A stretch of DNA of 64,000 bases from Phycisphaerales bacterium (GTDB lineage Bacteria > Planctomycetota > Phycisphaerae > Phycisphaerales > SM1A02), in contig JAQWPT010000034.1 in the NCBI GenBank assembly GCA_029245245.1, positions 174,756 to 238,755 of the forward strand, in the 5' to 3' direction. The notes under the pieces are model-generated. The model worked only from the letters and a program-made list of their open reading frames with translations. It had not been told where the DNA came from and made no database searches. The translations under genes and the position numbers were made by a program. This document shows positions 49,240 to 58,799 of this stretch, piece after piece (position 1 is the stretch's first letter; each line of letters begins with the position of its first letter).

Positions 49240-50601
49240 ATGCCCACTACCGGCACGGGTCGATCGACCAATGCCGATGTGGCGAAGTATGCGCTGCGCC
49301 CAGCAGCGGATTCGAAGTCGCCGCAGGCCCTCATCCCGGGGATGGGACGCCAACCCGCGTCGAAGCCAACTCGCAGCATGCACGAGACGGCCCTGCATCA
49401 GTGATGCGAGTACCAGGTTGTGCATGGAACGCAGGCAGGCTGCATCCGTTCGGAGCACGGCGCGACTGGCCCTGCTGCCCCCCTCCATGTCTCCACTGCG
49501 GAACCGGGCCATCGCCAGGCTGCGCCAACGATCGACGGTCGGTGTTTCCCGCTCCATGCTTGCATCCAGAACGGTCGCGGCCTCCGCGTTCATTCCTGCC
49601 GCCAGCAGCAGGTTGGCAAGGTGGTCGGTCTCCCCGATCGCGATGGACGAGCTGAGCTCAAGGAATCGATCCCACTGCTGCAAGGCAAGTTCAAGCAGTT
49701 TTCGGGTCTCGATGAACCGCTGCGTGGCAACGAGGGCGTCGGCAAGTCCCAGCAGGGCCGTCAACTGCATCGGGTGCAGCCGCAGGACCAGTTGGAATTC
49801 CAGGATCGCGCGATCGTAGTGATGCGATCTGAGCGACAGGTTCGCGAGCAGTTCATGCGCCTCGAGGTGGATGGGTTCAATGCGAAGCAATCGATCAAGC
49901 CGGCCCATGGCCTCGGGCAGTCGTCCGAGCTTCACGAACAGTTTCGCGGAGGCGAGCAGTGTCGGCACGTCATCGGGCCGCTCACGAAGCAGGTCGGAGA
50001 AGATTCGAAGCGCATCGTTGGATCGACTTGTTTCCGCCAGCAGCATGGCCAGTTGAACCGGCGCCTCGGGAATGTCGGGAGCCAGGCGGATCGCCTTGCG
50101 AAGGCACCACTCCGCCCGCGGATACGAACGCCGGGTGATGAGGCTGGTCGCGATGGCCTGGAGGCACATGGCGCTGGAGTCCTCCATCGCCATCTCAGCA
50201 AGATAGAAGGCGGCTTCCGCCTCGTCGTGCTCACCGGCACCGCACAATGACTCGATGCGACCGGCGTGCGCCTCCTCGCAGGAGGACTCGATCGACAGGA
50301 TCATCTCGAATGCCGCCAGGGCCTTCGGCCACTGGTTCAGGCGGATGGCCATCGCGCCCACGGCCAGGTTCGGATGCACCTGGTCCGGAGCCAGTGCCGC
50401 CGCCCGTTCGAACTGCTCCATCGCTTCCTGATCACGCTGTGCCGCTTCCAGGGTCAAGCCGAGATTGAACTGCCAATCCGCCTGCTCGGGCTGGATCTCC
50501 AACGCCTTGCGAAGTTCGGATTCGGCTTCCTCCAGGAACCCTCGATCAAAGAGATCCAGGGCCCGGTCGGCATGTCGTTCGGCTCGCTGCCATTCGTTCA
50601 T
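49237..50601 (-). CDS. Tetratricopeptide-repeat protein
   Basis: 454 residues from ATG 50601 (MNEWQRAE), with at least eight TPR-like units: ADRALDLFDRGFLEEAESELRKALEIQPEQ, DQEAMEQFERAAALAPDQ, WPKALAAFEMILSIES, YPRAEWCLRKAIRLAPD, RSNDALRIFSDLLRERPD, RLPEAMGRLDRLLRIEPI, YDRAILEFQLVLRLHPM. No signal peptide, no enzyme domain. The C-terminal part becomes Arg-rich. A scaffold for a protein complex is the best guess. The longer upstream frame overlaps the divergent HEAT-like gene and is rejected. Confidence 0.82.
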   Translation of the reverse strand: MNEWQRAERHADRALDLFDRGFLEEAESELRKALEIQPEQADWQFNLGLTLEAAQRDQEAMEQFERAAALAPDQVHPNLAVGAMAIRLNQWPKALAAFEMILSIESSCEEAHAGRIESLCGAGEHDEAEAAFYLAEMAMEDSSAMCLQAIATSLITRRSYPRAEWCLRKAIRLAPDIPEAPVQLAMLLAETSRSNDALRIFSDLLRERPDDVPTLLASAKLFVKLGRLPEAMGRLDRLLRIEPIHLEAHELLANLSLRSHHYDRAILEFQLVLRLHPMQLTALLGLADALVATQRFIETRKLLELALQQWDRFLELSSSIAIGETDHLANLLLAAGMNAEAATVLDASMERETPTVDRWRSLAMARFRSGDMEGGSRASRAVLRTDAACLRSMHNLVLASLMQGRLVHAASWLRRGLASHPRDEGLRRLRIRCWAQRILRHIGIGRSTRAGSGH

Positions 50602-50713
50602 CAGGGGGGGGGCTCCCGTGGCGGTCCACGAACCCACAGTGTACCCGGGCTGCGAACCCCGAGCCTCGTGGGCTCTCTTGGCGGATCCCATACGGCCTAC
50701 AATGCCCCCGACG

Positions 50714-52843
50714 ATGCCGGTCACCACGATTGGATCAACCAGGGTCTGGAAACGATGCGCGATCGCGGCGTGCCTCAGCGTGACCGCATGCGCACCGATG
50801 GCGATGGCACGTGCCGCCCTCGAACCCGACACGTTCCATCGAACGCTGACCCGCGCCCAGCAGCAACAACTGCAGGCGGAAGCCTCGATGCTTCTGGACC
50901 CGTACGTTGCCGGCAGCCTGCAGGCACGGACCAAAGCGGCCACCTCGCTGCTGGAACTTGGGAGTCTTGAGAGCATCGCCGTCCTCAATGACGCGCTTCG
51001 CAGTGATCGATCGGAACCGATTCTGGCCGTACTGATGGCCGATGCCAGTCGGGCCCGGCCTTCCCCGGATCTGCTGCCATCACTGCTCGCCGTTCTTCCG
51101 AATGCTCCAGCGGACACCGTCGGCCCCATCGGCATTCTGCTGGCGCGGTACGTGGCCGGTGGCACCGCCTGCTTCGATACGATTTCGACCATGGCGCTGG
51201 ATGCGGATCGGACGCTCGATGCACGACTTCGAGCGGCGGAAGTCCTCGGCGCCTTCCTGACCGAACCATCACGATCGATCCAGGTACTCGTGACGATTCT
51301 CCAGCGCACCGAAACGCCTCCGGAACTGGCCGAACGTTCGATGCAGTCCCTGCAGCAACTCACCGGACGTTCGATGTCCCGCGAGGAATGGGTGCAGTGG
51401 TGGTCCGGGCAGGACGGGGACTCCATCGAGCGGCTCCGCACATCCATCGATGCCCTGCACCGATCGACGGTGGACCTGAACTACCAGTTGCAGCAGGCTC
51501 GATCCGAAGCCAGCCAGTCCTCCATGCGCATGATCTGGGCGTACGCGGATCTGCTTCCGCTTCTTTCTCTGGAACTGCAGCAGCAGAAGGTGCTTGAGCT
51601 GCTTGATGATTCCCGTGCAGATGTCCGTGCATTCGCAATTGAACGCGTGGCCCTGATGCTCGGTGATGCGCACGACACCCCGGAACTCCAGACCGCCATC
51701 GGCCGCCTGCTCGCGGATCCGGACACCACCAACCGCCGACGCGTCGCCACCCTGCTCAAGGAACTCGACCAGGAAGAAGTCGAAGTGATCGTGCTCAATC
51801 GACTCGAGGTGGAGGATGACCAATCGGTTCTCCAGTCAATGCTTGCCTACCTGCAGGCGCGTCGATCCGTGGCCGCGGTGGATGCGACACGCACGCTGCT
51901 CGAAGATCCCGGCCTGCGGGAACAAGCCGCGAACACGCTGCGTTCCATCCTGCTGGCCAATCCCGAACTGGACATGCACGAACAGGAGAAGATCGCCCGG
52001 GCGGCACGGACCGCGCTGGCTCCCTCGAACTGGCAGAGCATCGCACCCCTGCTCGTGCTGACGGGCAATGAGGATGATCTTCGATCGCTGGAGGTGATTC
52101 TCGACAACCCTGATCCGGCGGTGCGTTCCTCCGTGGCCGAAGCCTTCCTGCAGCGTGGCCGCAGCGAAGCACTGCTGGCACGAGCTTCGGACGAGGAGAT
52201 CTATCCCTACGCATTGAGCGCAGCCCAGGGCAACGCCCGCGACCTTTCGTCGCTGCGACTCCTGCTCGGCATGGCGCCCCCGCCCCCCCATGCCGACGCA
52301 TGGTCCAATGCAGTTGCCGACGCCGTGGACATCCAGGAACCACATCGCATCCTCGAGATCGACGACATGATCGGCGCCATGCCGCACGCGGAAGACCTGC
52401 TGCGCATCCGGATCCTCAACGCAAGCCTCTCCAGGGGAGAACTCGAGGTGCAGCTGCAGGCTCGCATCCTCAAGCGGCTGGTTCCAATGCTGCTGGAGCA
52501 GGATTCCCCCGCCGCCGCGTTGACCCTGATCCAGGGGCTTGATGACTCGATGCTGGACGAAGAACTGCTGGACATGAAGTTCATCTCCGCGATCCGGGCC
52601 CGCCTCTACGACGACGCGGCCGGGATCCATGACGATCCGGACATGTGGATCCGGGCCTACCAGGACACCATTGCCAGCCGACCCGAGTCGGCATCGGACC
52701 TGCTCAACGAGATCGTCCGTCGTTACAACGAGGCATTGACCCCGCAACGTCGGGCGCTGCTGGGCCTGGCCGAAGATCCGCTGATGCCCAACGAGGATGA
52801 AGTCGCGCCACCCGTCGACGAGGCACCAGCCGAGACACCCTGA
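50714..52843 (+). CDS. HEAT-like repeat exported protein, possible lipoprotein
   Basis: 709 residues. N-terminus with a basic/hydrophobic stretch (KRCAIAACLSVTAC) that could be a signal with lipobox VTAC or a plain signal peptide. The rest is alpha-helical HEAT/armadillo-like repeats (RTKAATSLLELGSLESIAVLNDAL, LDARLRAAEVLGAFL, SRADVRAFAIERVALMLGD, DTTNRRRVATLLKELD, DPAVRSSVAEAFLQRG), ending in an acidic Pro-rich tail. Starts at 50702 or 50714 are both possible, without a clear ribosome site. A protein-binding scaffold in the envelope is likely. It abuts cobB without a gap. Confidence 0.7.
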   Translation: MPVTTIGSTRVWKRCAIAACLSVTACAPMAMARAALEPDTFHRTLTRAQQQQLQAEASMLLDPYVAGSLQARTKAATSLLELGSLESIAVLNDALRSDRSEPILAVLMADASRARPSPDLLPSLLAVLPNAPADTVGPIGILLARYVAGGTACFDTISTMALDADRTLDARLRAAEVLGAFLTEPSRSIQVLVTILQRTETPPELAERSMQSLQQLTGRSMSREEWVQWWSGQDGDSIERLRTSIDALHRSTVDLNYQLQQARSEASQSSMRMIWAYADLLPLLSLELQQQKVLELLDDSRADVRAFAIERVALMLGDAHDTPELQTAIGRLLADPDTTNRRRVATLLKELDQEEVEVIVLNRLEVEDDQSVLQSMLAYLQARRSVAAVDATRTLLEDPGLREQAANTLRSILLANPELDMHEQEKIARAARTALAPSNWQSIAPLLVLTGNEDDLRSLEVILDNPDPAVRSSVAEAFLQRGRSEALLARASDEEIYPYALSAAQGNARDLSSLRLLLGMAPPPPHADAWSNAVADAVDIQEPHRILEIDDMIGAMPHAEDLLRIRILNASLSRGELEVQLQARILKRLVPMLLEQDSPAAALTLIQGLDDSMLDEELLDMKFISAIRARLYDDAAGIHDDPDMWIRAYQDTIASRPESASDLLNEIVRRYNEALTPQRRALLGLAEDPLMPNEDEVAPPVDEAPAETP

Positions 52844-53551
52844 ATGCTGCACGACGCACGAGTCATCGTGGAGGCCGCCTCCCGGATCACGTGTTTTTCC
52901 GGCGCCGGACTGAGCGCCCCCAGCGGGGTCGGCACGTTCCGCGATCCCGTCGGCGGCTGGTGGACGAAACACGACCCGATGAAACTCGCTTCCCCTGAAG
53001 GCTTCGCCGAGGATCCGCAACTCGTAATGGACTGGTACGCCGAACGCCGGCGACAGATCGGCCATGCCGAGCCCAACGCCGGGCATCGTGCACTGGCAGC
53101 ACGAACGGACATCATCGAGGTGACGCAGAACACCGATGACCTGCTGCAGCGTGCTGGCTGCCATGACGTGATCCAGGTGCATGGCGACATCAGTGCCGAT
53201 CGATGCCATGCTTCGTGTGGACACGTCGTATCAATCGACCTGCGTGACCCTCCCGGGCTGCGCCCCTGTCCCTGCGGCTGCGCGGACCTGCGGCCATCGG
53301 TGGTGTGGTTCGGCGAAGGACTCGTCGCCGAGACCTGGAACCGGGCCGAACAGGCCTGTACGCGATGTGACCTGCTGCTGGTCGTGGGAACAGGAGCCAC
53401 CGTCTACCCCGCTGCTGGCCTGATCACGATGGCCAGGGAGCATGGTGCACGCATCATCGTGATCAATACGAACCCCAGTGAAGCCAGTGGCATCGCCGAC
53501 ATCGAGCTCACCGGGTCCGCCGACGAGGTGCTGCCGCCCCTGCTGGCCTGA
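52844..53551 (+). CDS. cobB: Sirtuin-type NAD-dependent protein deacylase
   Basis: 235 residues. GAGLSAPSGVGTFRDP (family GAGxSxxSGIPxFR, with Gly replacing Pro), TQNTDDLLQRAG for nicotinamide exchange, the catalytic His in QVHGDI, and four cysteines in CHASCGH and CPCGC for the structural zinc, spaced C-x3-C and C-x-C rather than the usual C-x2-C pairs. VVWFGEGL, LLVVGTGATVYPAAGL and VINTNP complete the fold. Starts directly after the stop of the HEAT gene. Removes acyl groups from lysine; which acyl group is uncertain. Confidence 0.9.
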   Translation: MLHDARVIVEAASRITCFSGAGLSAPSGVGTFRDPVGGWWTKHDPMKLASPEGFAEDPQLVMDWYAERRRQIGHAEPNAGHRALAARTDIIEVTQNTDDLLQRAGCHDVIQVHGDISADRCHASCGHVVSIDLRDPPGLRPCPCGCADLRPSVVWFGEGLVAETWNRAEQACTRCDLLLVVGTGATVYPAAGLITMAREHGARIIVINTNPSEASGIADIELTGSADEVLPPLLA

Positions 53552-53610
53552 GGCCCACGACGCGGGTACCCTTCCCAGTCTTCCAGCACGCCTCCAGGAG
53601 CACCCCGATC

Positions 53611-55050
53611 ATGGCAAAGAAGGTGAAAACCCGGACCGAACACGATTCGATGGGCAAGATGACCGTTCCAGCCGATGTGCTCTACGGCGCCAGCACCCAG
53701 CGTGCCGTACTCAACTTCCCCATCTCCGGACGGGCCGTCGGCCACGAGGTCATTCACGCCTTCTCGCTCCTGAAGCACGCCGCCGCGGATTCGAACCATG
53801 AACTGGGCAAGTTGACCCAGAAGCGGCAACGACTGATCGTCAACGCCTGCAAGAACATCGCCGCCGCCCTGGAAGGTGACGACGAGCAGCGGACGGCGAT
53901 GATGCGGAACTTTCCCGTCGACGTCTTCCAGACCGGCTCGGGCACATCGAGCAACATGAACACCAACGAGGTGGTCTCGAACATGGCCTGCCTCGCCGCC
54001 GGTGCGAAGGTCGGCGCCCAGGATCCGGTCCATCCCAACGACCACGTCAACATGGGTCAGTCCTCCAACGACACCTTCCCCACCGCGATGCAGGTGGCGG
54101 CATGCGTGCAGATCAAGGAAAACCTGCTGCCCGCCCTCAAGAATCTGGCCCGCGAACTGCACAAGAAGAGCCGCCAGTTCGACAAGTACGTCAAGATCGG
54201 CCGCACGCACCTGCAGGATGCGACCCCGATTCGACTCGGACAGGAGTTCTCCGGCTACGCCACCCAGGTCGATCACGCCATCAACCGGGCCAAGCGGGCG
54301 ATCGAGGCCATGGCGACCAACCTGCCCATCGGCGGCACTGCTGTAGGTACCGGCATCAATACGCATCCACGGTTCGGCCGACTCGTCGCCTCGCGACTCT
54401 CGAAGATGACCGGGATCCGCTTCAAGGAAGCTGCGAACCACTTCGAGGCGCAGGCCACCCGCGACTGCGTCGTGGAAGCACACGGGCTGCTTCGCACGAT
54501 CTCGATCAGTCTCTCGAAGATCGCCAGTGACATCCGCCTCATGGGATCCGGACCACGAGCCAGCTGGTTCGAGATCATCCTCCCGGAACTGCAGCCGGGA
54601 TCCTCGATCATGCCCGGCAAGGTGAACCCGGTCCTGGTGGAATCCGTGATGCAGATCACGGCCCAGGTCGAAGGCAACGACGTGACCGTCGGCGTCTGCG
54701 CCATGGGCGGTGTCGGCTCGCTGATGGAACTCAACGTGGGCATGCCCTGCATGGCCGAACGACTCCTGGAAAGTATCCGGCTGCTCTCGCATGTCTCCAA
54801 TCTCTTTGCGGACAACTGCGTTGCCGGTCTCAAGGCCAACCGCAAGCGCATCGACGAAACCGTCGAGCAGAGCCTGATGCTTGGAACGGCGCTGGCACCG
54901 GTCATCGGCTACAACAAGGCGGCCGAGATCGCCCACCACGCCTACGAAACCGGGCAGACCATCCGAGAGTACTGCCTGGCCCATGACATTCTCGACGCCA
55001 AGACACTTGATGACGTGCTTGATGTCAGCGAGATGACCCACCCCCACTGA
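53611..55050 (+). CDS. fumC: Fumarate hydratase, class II
   Basis: Interconverts fumarate and malate in the citric acid cycle. 479 residues. FQTGSGTSSNMNTNEV, HVNMGQSSNDTFPTAM, RTHLQDATPIRLGQEF, IGGTAVGTGINTHP, and the superfamily signature GSSIMPGKVNPV with the catalytic Ser loop are all present. Length and motifs point to fumarase rather than aspartase. ATG 53611 follows the sirtuin by 59 bases; the AEC transporter begins one base after its stop and may import C4 acids. Confidence 0.93.
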   Translation: MAKKVKTRTEHDSMGKMTVPADVLYGASTQRAVLNFPISGRAVGHEVIHAFSLLKHAAADSNHELGKLTQKRQRLIVNACKNIAAALEGDDEQRTAMMRNFPVDVFQTGSGTSSNMNTNEVVSNMACLAAGAKVGAQDPVHPNDHVNMGQSSNDTFPTAMQVAACVQIKENLLPALKNLARELHKKSRQFDKYVKIGRTHLQDATPIRLGQEFSGYATQVDHAINRAKRAIEAMATNLPIGGTAVGTGINTHPRFGRLVASRLSKMTGIRFKEAANHFEAQATRDCVVEAHGLLRTISISLSKIASDIRLMGSGPRASWFEIILPELQPGSSIMPGKVNPVLVESVMQITAQVEGNDVTVGVCAMGGVGSLMELNVGMPCMAERLLESIRLLSHVSNLFADNCVAGLKANRKRIDETVEQSLMLGTALAPVIGYNKAAEIAHHAYETGQTIREYCLAHDILDAKTLDDVLDVSEMTHPH

Positions 55051-55051
55051 C

Positions 55052-55924
55052 ATGCTGACGACCATCCTGGATATCCTGGTACCCATCTATTCGATCGTGG
55101 TATTGGGGTACCTGCTGGGGCGAGGCAAGTTCCCGTGGGCGAATACGCATATCGCACCACTGGTCTTCCACGTCGCCCTGCCCGCCCTGGTCATCCACAA
55201 CCTCGCCAACGACCGGGCTGATCCGAGCAAGATGCTCTGGATGATGCTGGCACCCCTGCTGATCATCCTCATTGCGATGGGCGCCAGTTTCGCACTGCTG
55301 CGATTTCGAAAACTGCCATGCCGCACCTACATGGCGCCGATGCTGCTGAGCAACATGGCCATCTGCCTCGCGCTGGGCCAACTCGGATTCGGCCCCACCG
55401 GCTTCGCCCTGGCGATCGGGTTCGCATCGGTCGTCCTGATCTTCCAGTTCAGCGCCGGACCGAGTTTCATTCTCGGCACCTTCAGCCTGCGTCCCTTGAT
55501 GAAGCAGGTCTTTCCCTGGGCGTTCCTCCTGGCCCTGATCCTGATGTTCACCCATATCCACCTGCCCTCGTACGTGGATCGATCTCTGGGCTTCCTGGGC
55601 TCGCTGACGATTCCCCTGATCCTGCTGTCACTCGGGTTCGCGTTGGCGGATACGACGTTCTCGAACATGCTGCGACCGATGATCGGAGCGGGAATCCGGC
55701 TCGCGATCTTCGTCGGCATCAGCTACTGCGTGGTGCTGCTGCTCGGCCTCGAAGGTGACAGCCGGAAAATCGTGCTGCTGGCCTCCGTGCTGCCCGCGAG
55801 CACCATCAACATCATGATGGCCAAGAACTGCGGCTGCGACAATCCCGACATGACCCGGTTCGTCTTCTGCACGAACATCTGGATGACGGCGGCACTTCCC
55901 GTAGCGATGTGGCTGGTGCTCTGA
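55052..55924 (+). CDS. AEC-family (auxin efflux carrier-like) transporter
   Basis: 290 residues with about 10 membrane helices in two five-helix halves (first: IVVLGYLLGRG, APLVFHVALPALVIHNLA; second: FLGSLTIPLILLSLGFALAD, KIVLLASVLPASTINIMMA). PALV and LPAST are the kinked-helix positions where members bind substrate. Bacterial members carry dicarboxylates such as malate or malonate, which suits its place just after fumC, but this is context only. Stop is 1 base short of the convergent hydrolase stop. Confidence 0.8.
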   Translation: MLTTILDILVPIYSIVVLGYLLGRGKFPWANTHIAPLVFHVALPALVIHNLANDRADPSKMLWMMLAPLLIILIAMGASFALLRFRKLPCRTYMAPMLLSNMAICLALGQLGFGPTGFALAIGFASVVLIFQFSAGPSFILGTFSLRPLMKQVFPWAFLLALILMFTHIHLPSYVDRSLGFLGSLTIPLILLSLGFALADTTFSNMLRPMIGAGIRLAIFVGISYCVVLLLGLEGDSRKIVLLASVLPASTINIMMAKNCGCDNPDMTRFVFCTNIWMTAALPVAMWLVL

Positions 55925-55925
55925 A

Positions 55926-56735
55926 TCACCACCACGGTGCGTCGACCGCACCGGCGCTGTCGGATGCCGCTCCCGGCATCTCCTCGATGCGAACCGGTGC
56001 GCCCGCCGGGACGAACTCCCTGAATGCCTCCACCCCGGAACCGGTGAACCGTGCCAACACGGGCACATCCGGCGCCGAGGGCGGCCACTGCAGTTCAAGA
56101 GGCGACTGGCTTCGCAACCACAGCATGACCAGGGCGAGGTCCGCAACCGGGAAGACGTGGTACCCGCTGTCGCGCAGGTCGCGGCGGAATCGCTCGCTGC
56201 CACGTACGAACGGATCCAGCGCGAACACTCCCAGTGGTTCGACCTGTCCCTGCATGACCGCGTTCAGCGCCAGGACCGCCCCGAATCCTTCGCCCGCCAG
56301 GACGAGCGGCTCGTCTCCGATGCATTCGAGCATGGCGTGCAGATCCTCGGTTTCACGTGAGCCCAGCGAACAGGTACCCGGAGCGTCACCGTGTCCGCGA
56401 GCATCGAAGGTCACGATGCGACCACACCACGCCGCCCAGGACGGCAGCAAGGGTAGAAGGCCGAGCTGGGACCCGCTCCAGTCATGGAGCCAGAGCACGG
56501 TGGGACCATCGACACCGGTGCGGGCATCCCAGGTCGGAAGGTCCAGTCCATCGCGGGTTCGCAGCGGCCAGGACTCCTCGGCCAGTCCTACCTGAGCGGG
56601 TTCGGTCGGGCGTCCCTGCGCCAGGGCACGCCCAATGCCGTCGCGGGTGGGCTTGTGGGCCGCATGCAGGATCACCGCAACTCCGCTCCAGAGGAGAAAG
56701 CACGCGGCAAGGATCAGCAGCAGGATCAATCCCAT
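55926..56735 (-). CDS. Membrane-anchored alpha/beta-hydrolase fold protein, probably inactive
   Basis: 269 residues. An N-terminal helix (LILLLILAACFLLWSGVAVIL), then an alpha/beta-hydrolase: VLWLHDWSGSQ, VTFDARGHGDAPG and LVLAGEGFGAVLAL. At the nucleophile elbow the family sequence is G-x-S-x-G; here it is GEGFG (148-152) with Gly150 where Ser belongs, and the C-terminus ends SAGAVDAPWW without a clear catalytic His. It may be a pseudo-enzyme or binding protein. Divergent from the paa cluster (51 bases apart). Confidence 0.75.
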   Translation of the reverse strand: MGLILLLILAACFLLWSGVAVILHAAHKPTRDGIGRALAQGRPTEPAQVGLAEESWPLRTRDGLDLPTWDARTGVDGPTVLWLHDWSGSQLGLLPLLPSWAAWCGRIVTFDARGHGDAPGTCSLGSRETEDLHAMLECIGDEPLVLAGEGFGAVLALNAVMQGQVEPLGVFALDPFVRGSERFRRDLRDSGYHVFPVADLALVMLWLRSQSPLELQWPPSAPDVPVLARFTGSGVEAFREFVPAGAPVRIEEMPGAASDSAGAVDAPWW

Positions 56736-56786
56736 GTCCCAGGTTCCCGTTCTCGCGCCACGTGGCGCACCGGTACACTACCGCCC

Positions 56787-57203
56787 ATGCAGCCGGGCCT
56801 GAAGGTCGGAAATCGTGCGGAGGTCGAGATCGAGGTCACGGAGGCCATGTGCCCGGCCTTCGACGGCATCGTGGTACACCGGGTCTACTCCACCTGGTCG
56901 ATGGCCCACCACATGGAACTGGCGGCCCGCAAGGTGCTGGCCGAGCACCTGGAGCCGCACGAAGAGGGCATTGGGGCCCACCTGTCCATCGACCACCTCG
57001 CCCCCTGCCCCGTGGGACACACTGTCCGGGTCGAAGCCGAGGCGGTGGAACTTGAGGGAACGACCCTGGTCTGCCGCGTGGCGGCCTGGGACGGGCCGCG
57101 ACTGCTGGGAGAAGGACGACAGGTCCAGCGTGTCCTTCCGAAGGAGACACTGGCAAAGATCATCGAGCGGGCGGACACCGCCAGCGAGGAGCACGAGGCA
57201 TGA
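56787..57203 (+). CDS. Hotdog-fold thioesterase (FlK-like) of the paa cluster
   Basis: 138 residues from ATG 56787. AMCPAFDGIVVHRVYSTWSMAHHMELAARK and GAHLSIDHLAPCPVGHTVRVEAEA correspond to the substrate pocket and active-site strands of fluoroacetyl-CoA-thioesterase-like hotdog proteins, with Glu in HHMELA and His in SIDHLA as likely catalytic residues. It may free stalled CoA thioesters made by the pathway, as PaaI does in other bacteria, though it is not PaaI itself. Coupled to the next gene by ATGA. Confidence 0.75.
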   Translation: MQPGLKVGNRAEVEIEVTEAMCPAFDGIVVHRVYSTWSMAHHMELAARKVLAEHLEPHEEGIGAHLSIDHLAPCPVGHTVRVEAEAVELEGTTLVCRVAAWDGPRLLGEGRQVQRVLPKETLAKIIERADTASEEHEA

Positions 57204-57976
57204 GCGATGCACCCATTCTTCTGACCGAGCAGGACGGCCACGTTGCCATCGTGCGGATCAACCGCCCGAAGGTGCTCAACGCGCTGAACCTGGAACTCAT
57301 GGAGCAACTCGCCGCACTGCTCGAGCAGTGGGATGCGGACGACGGCATCCGCGTCATCGTGCTTGCGGGCAACGACCGCGCCTTCGCCGCCGGAGCCGAC
57401 ATCGGTGACATGGCGGAACTCGACGCCGAGGCCATGTCCACACGCGACCAGTTCGCACAGTGGGAACGGATCAAGAACGTGCGGACCCCGATCGTCGCGG
57501 CGGTCAGCGGCTTCGCCCTCGGCGGCGGCTGCGAACTGATGATGCACTGCGACGTGATCGTCGCCTCCGAGACGGCCCGCATCGGCCAGCCCGAAATCAA
57601 CATCGGGGTCATGCCCGGCGCCGGTGGAACGCAGCGGCTGACACGGGCCCTCGGCAAGGCCCTGGCCATGGACGTCGTGCTCACCGGACGGTTCCTCACC
57701 GCGGCCGAGGCCGAGCGACACGGGCTCGTCAGCCGGGTGGTGCCGCGGGAGCACTGGTACACCGAGGCCCTCAAGGTCGCCCATCGGATGGCGACGTTGG
57801 GCCCGATCGCCCTCAAGAACGCCAAGGAATCCGTCCTCAACGCCGAGGAGCAGTTTCTCTCCGACGGGCTCAAGCGGGAACGGCGACTGTTCTACGATCT
57901 GTTCGACACCGAGGACCAGAAGGAAGGCATGACCGCCTTCCTGGAGAAACGACGCCCCACGTTCAGTGGGCGATGA
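57200..57976 (+). CDS. paaF: Enoyl-CoA hydratase (PaaF-like)
   Basis: 258 residues of the crotonase fold. RPKVLNALN at the start, oxyanion loop AAGADIGDM, GGGCELMMHCDVIVA and QPEINIGVMPGAGGTQRL; the two catalytic Glu of true hydratases are in GCEL and QPEI. In the phenylacetate pathway PaaF hydrates 2,3-dehydroadipyl-CoA. The place between the thioesterase and paaG supports that job; a general short-chain hydratase is the alternative. Overlaps the thioesterase gene by ATGA, and its stop is 14 bases ahead of paaG. Confidence 0.88.
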   Translation: MSDAPILLTEQDGHVAIVRINRPKVLNALNLELMEQLAALLEQWDADDGIRVIVLAGNDRAFAAGADIGDMAELDAEAMSTRDQFAQWERIKNVRTPIVAAVSGFALGGGCELMMHCDVIVASETARIGQPEINIGVMPGAGGTQRLTRALGKALAMDVVLTGRFLTAAEAERHGLVSRVVPREHWYTEALKVAHRMATLGPIALKNAKESVLNAEEQFLSDGLKRERRLFYDLFDTEDQKEGMTAFLEKRRPTFSGR

Positions 57977-57989
57977 GAAGGAGCGGACC

Positions 57990-58799
57990 ATGACCGCCAC
58001 TGCGACCGAGTACACCGTCATCACCTGCGACACCGCCGACGGCGTCCACACCATCACCATGAACCGGCCGGACGTGCTCAACGCGTTCAACGGACCACTG
58101 CTCTCGGAACTGACCGCGGCCCTGAAGGCGGCGGAGAAGAATGCCGATGTGCGTGTCGTCGTCATCACCGGCTCAGGCCGCGCCTTCAGCAGCGGCCAGG
58201 ACCTCGGCGACCTCAAGGAGAAGTACGTCCCGGGGCATGTCCCGGAACTCGGAGCCGATCTCAAGAAGCGCTACGATCCGTGCATCAAGCACATCCGCCG
58301 CATGAGCAAACCCGTCATCGCCGCGGTCAACGGCGTCGCCGCCGGGGCCGGATGCAGCATCGCCCTGGCCTGCGACTTCCGACTCGCCTCTGAACACGCC
58401 TCGTTCATCGAGGTGTTCGTGCACGTGGGGCTTGTCCCCGATTCCGCCAGCACCTGGACGCTGCCTCGACTGGTGGGCTGGGGCCGCGCCATGGAACTCT
58501 GCTGCACCGGACGACCGGTCAAGGCCGAAGAGGCCCAGGCCATCGGGTTGGTGTCGACCGTCAGCGCCGCCGACGAGTTCGAGGCCGCGGTCGCGAAGTT
58601 CGCCGGACGCCTCGCCGCCCTGCCCCCACAGGCCATGGACCTGACCAAGCGCCTGCTCAACGCCTCCTACGGCAACAGCCTCGAGGAACAACTGGAAGCG
58701 GAAGCCTTCGCCCAGGACACCGCGGGCAGAACCAGTGATCACTTCGAGGGCGTCACCGCCTTCCTTGAAAAGCGCCAGCCGGCGTTCACCGGCCAATGA
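57990..58799 (+). CDS. paaG: 1,2-epoxyphenylacetyl-CoA isomerase (PaaG-like)
   Basis: 269 residues, second crotonase-fold gene of the cluster. The marker is GLVPDSASTW, whose Asp is the single catalytic acid of PaaG, whereas hydratases carry two Glu; AFSSGQDLGD forms the oxyanion hole. It turns ring-epoxide into oxepin-CoA and later isomerises enoyl-CoA. ATG 57990 with AAGGAG 6 bases before it. The stop overlaps paaH as ATGA. Confidence 0.88.
   Translation: MTATATEYTVITCDTADGVHTITMNRPDVLNAFNGPLLSELTAALKAAEKNADVRVVVITGSGRAFSSGQDLGDLKEKYVPGHVPELGADLKKRYDPCIKHIRRMSKPVIAAVNGVAAGAGCSIALACDFRLASEHASFIEVFVHVGLVPDSASTWTLPRLVGWGRAMELCCTGRPVKAEEAQAIGLVSTVSAADEFEAAVAKFAGRLAALPPQAMDLTKRLLNASYGNSLEEQLEAEAFAQDTAGRTSDHFEGVTAFLEKRQPAFTGQ

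Noticed and set aside
50602..51447. Upstream extension of the TPR protein frame
   Set aside because: Antisense to the HEAT-like gene, Ser/Arg-rich without TPR units.
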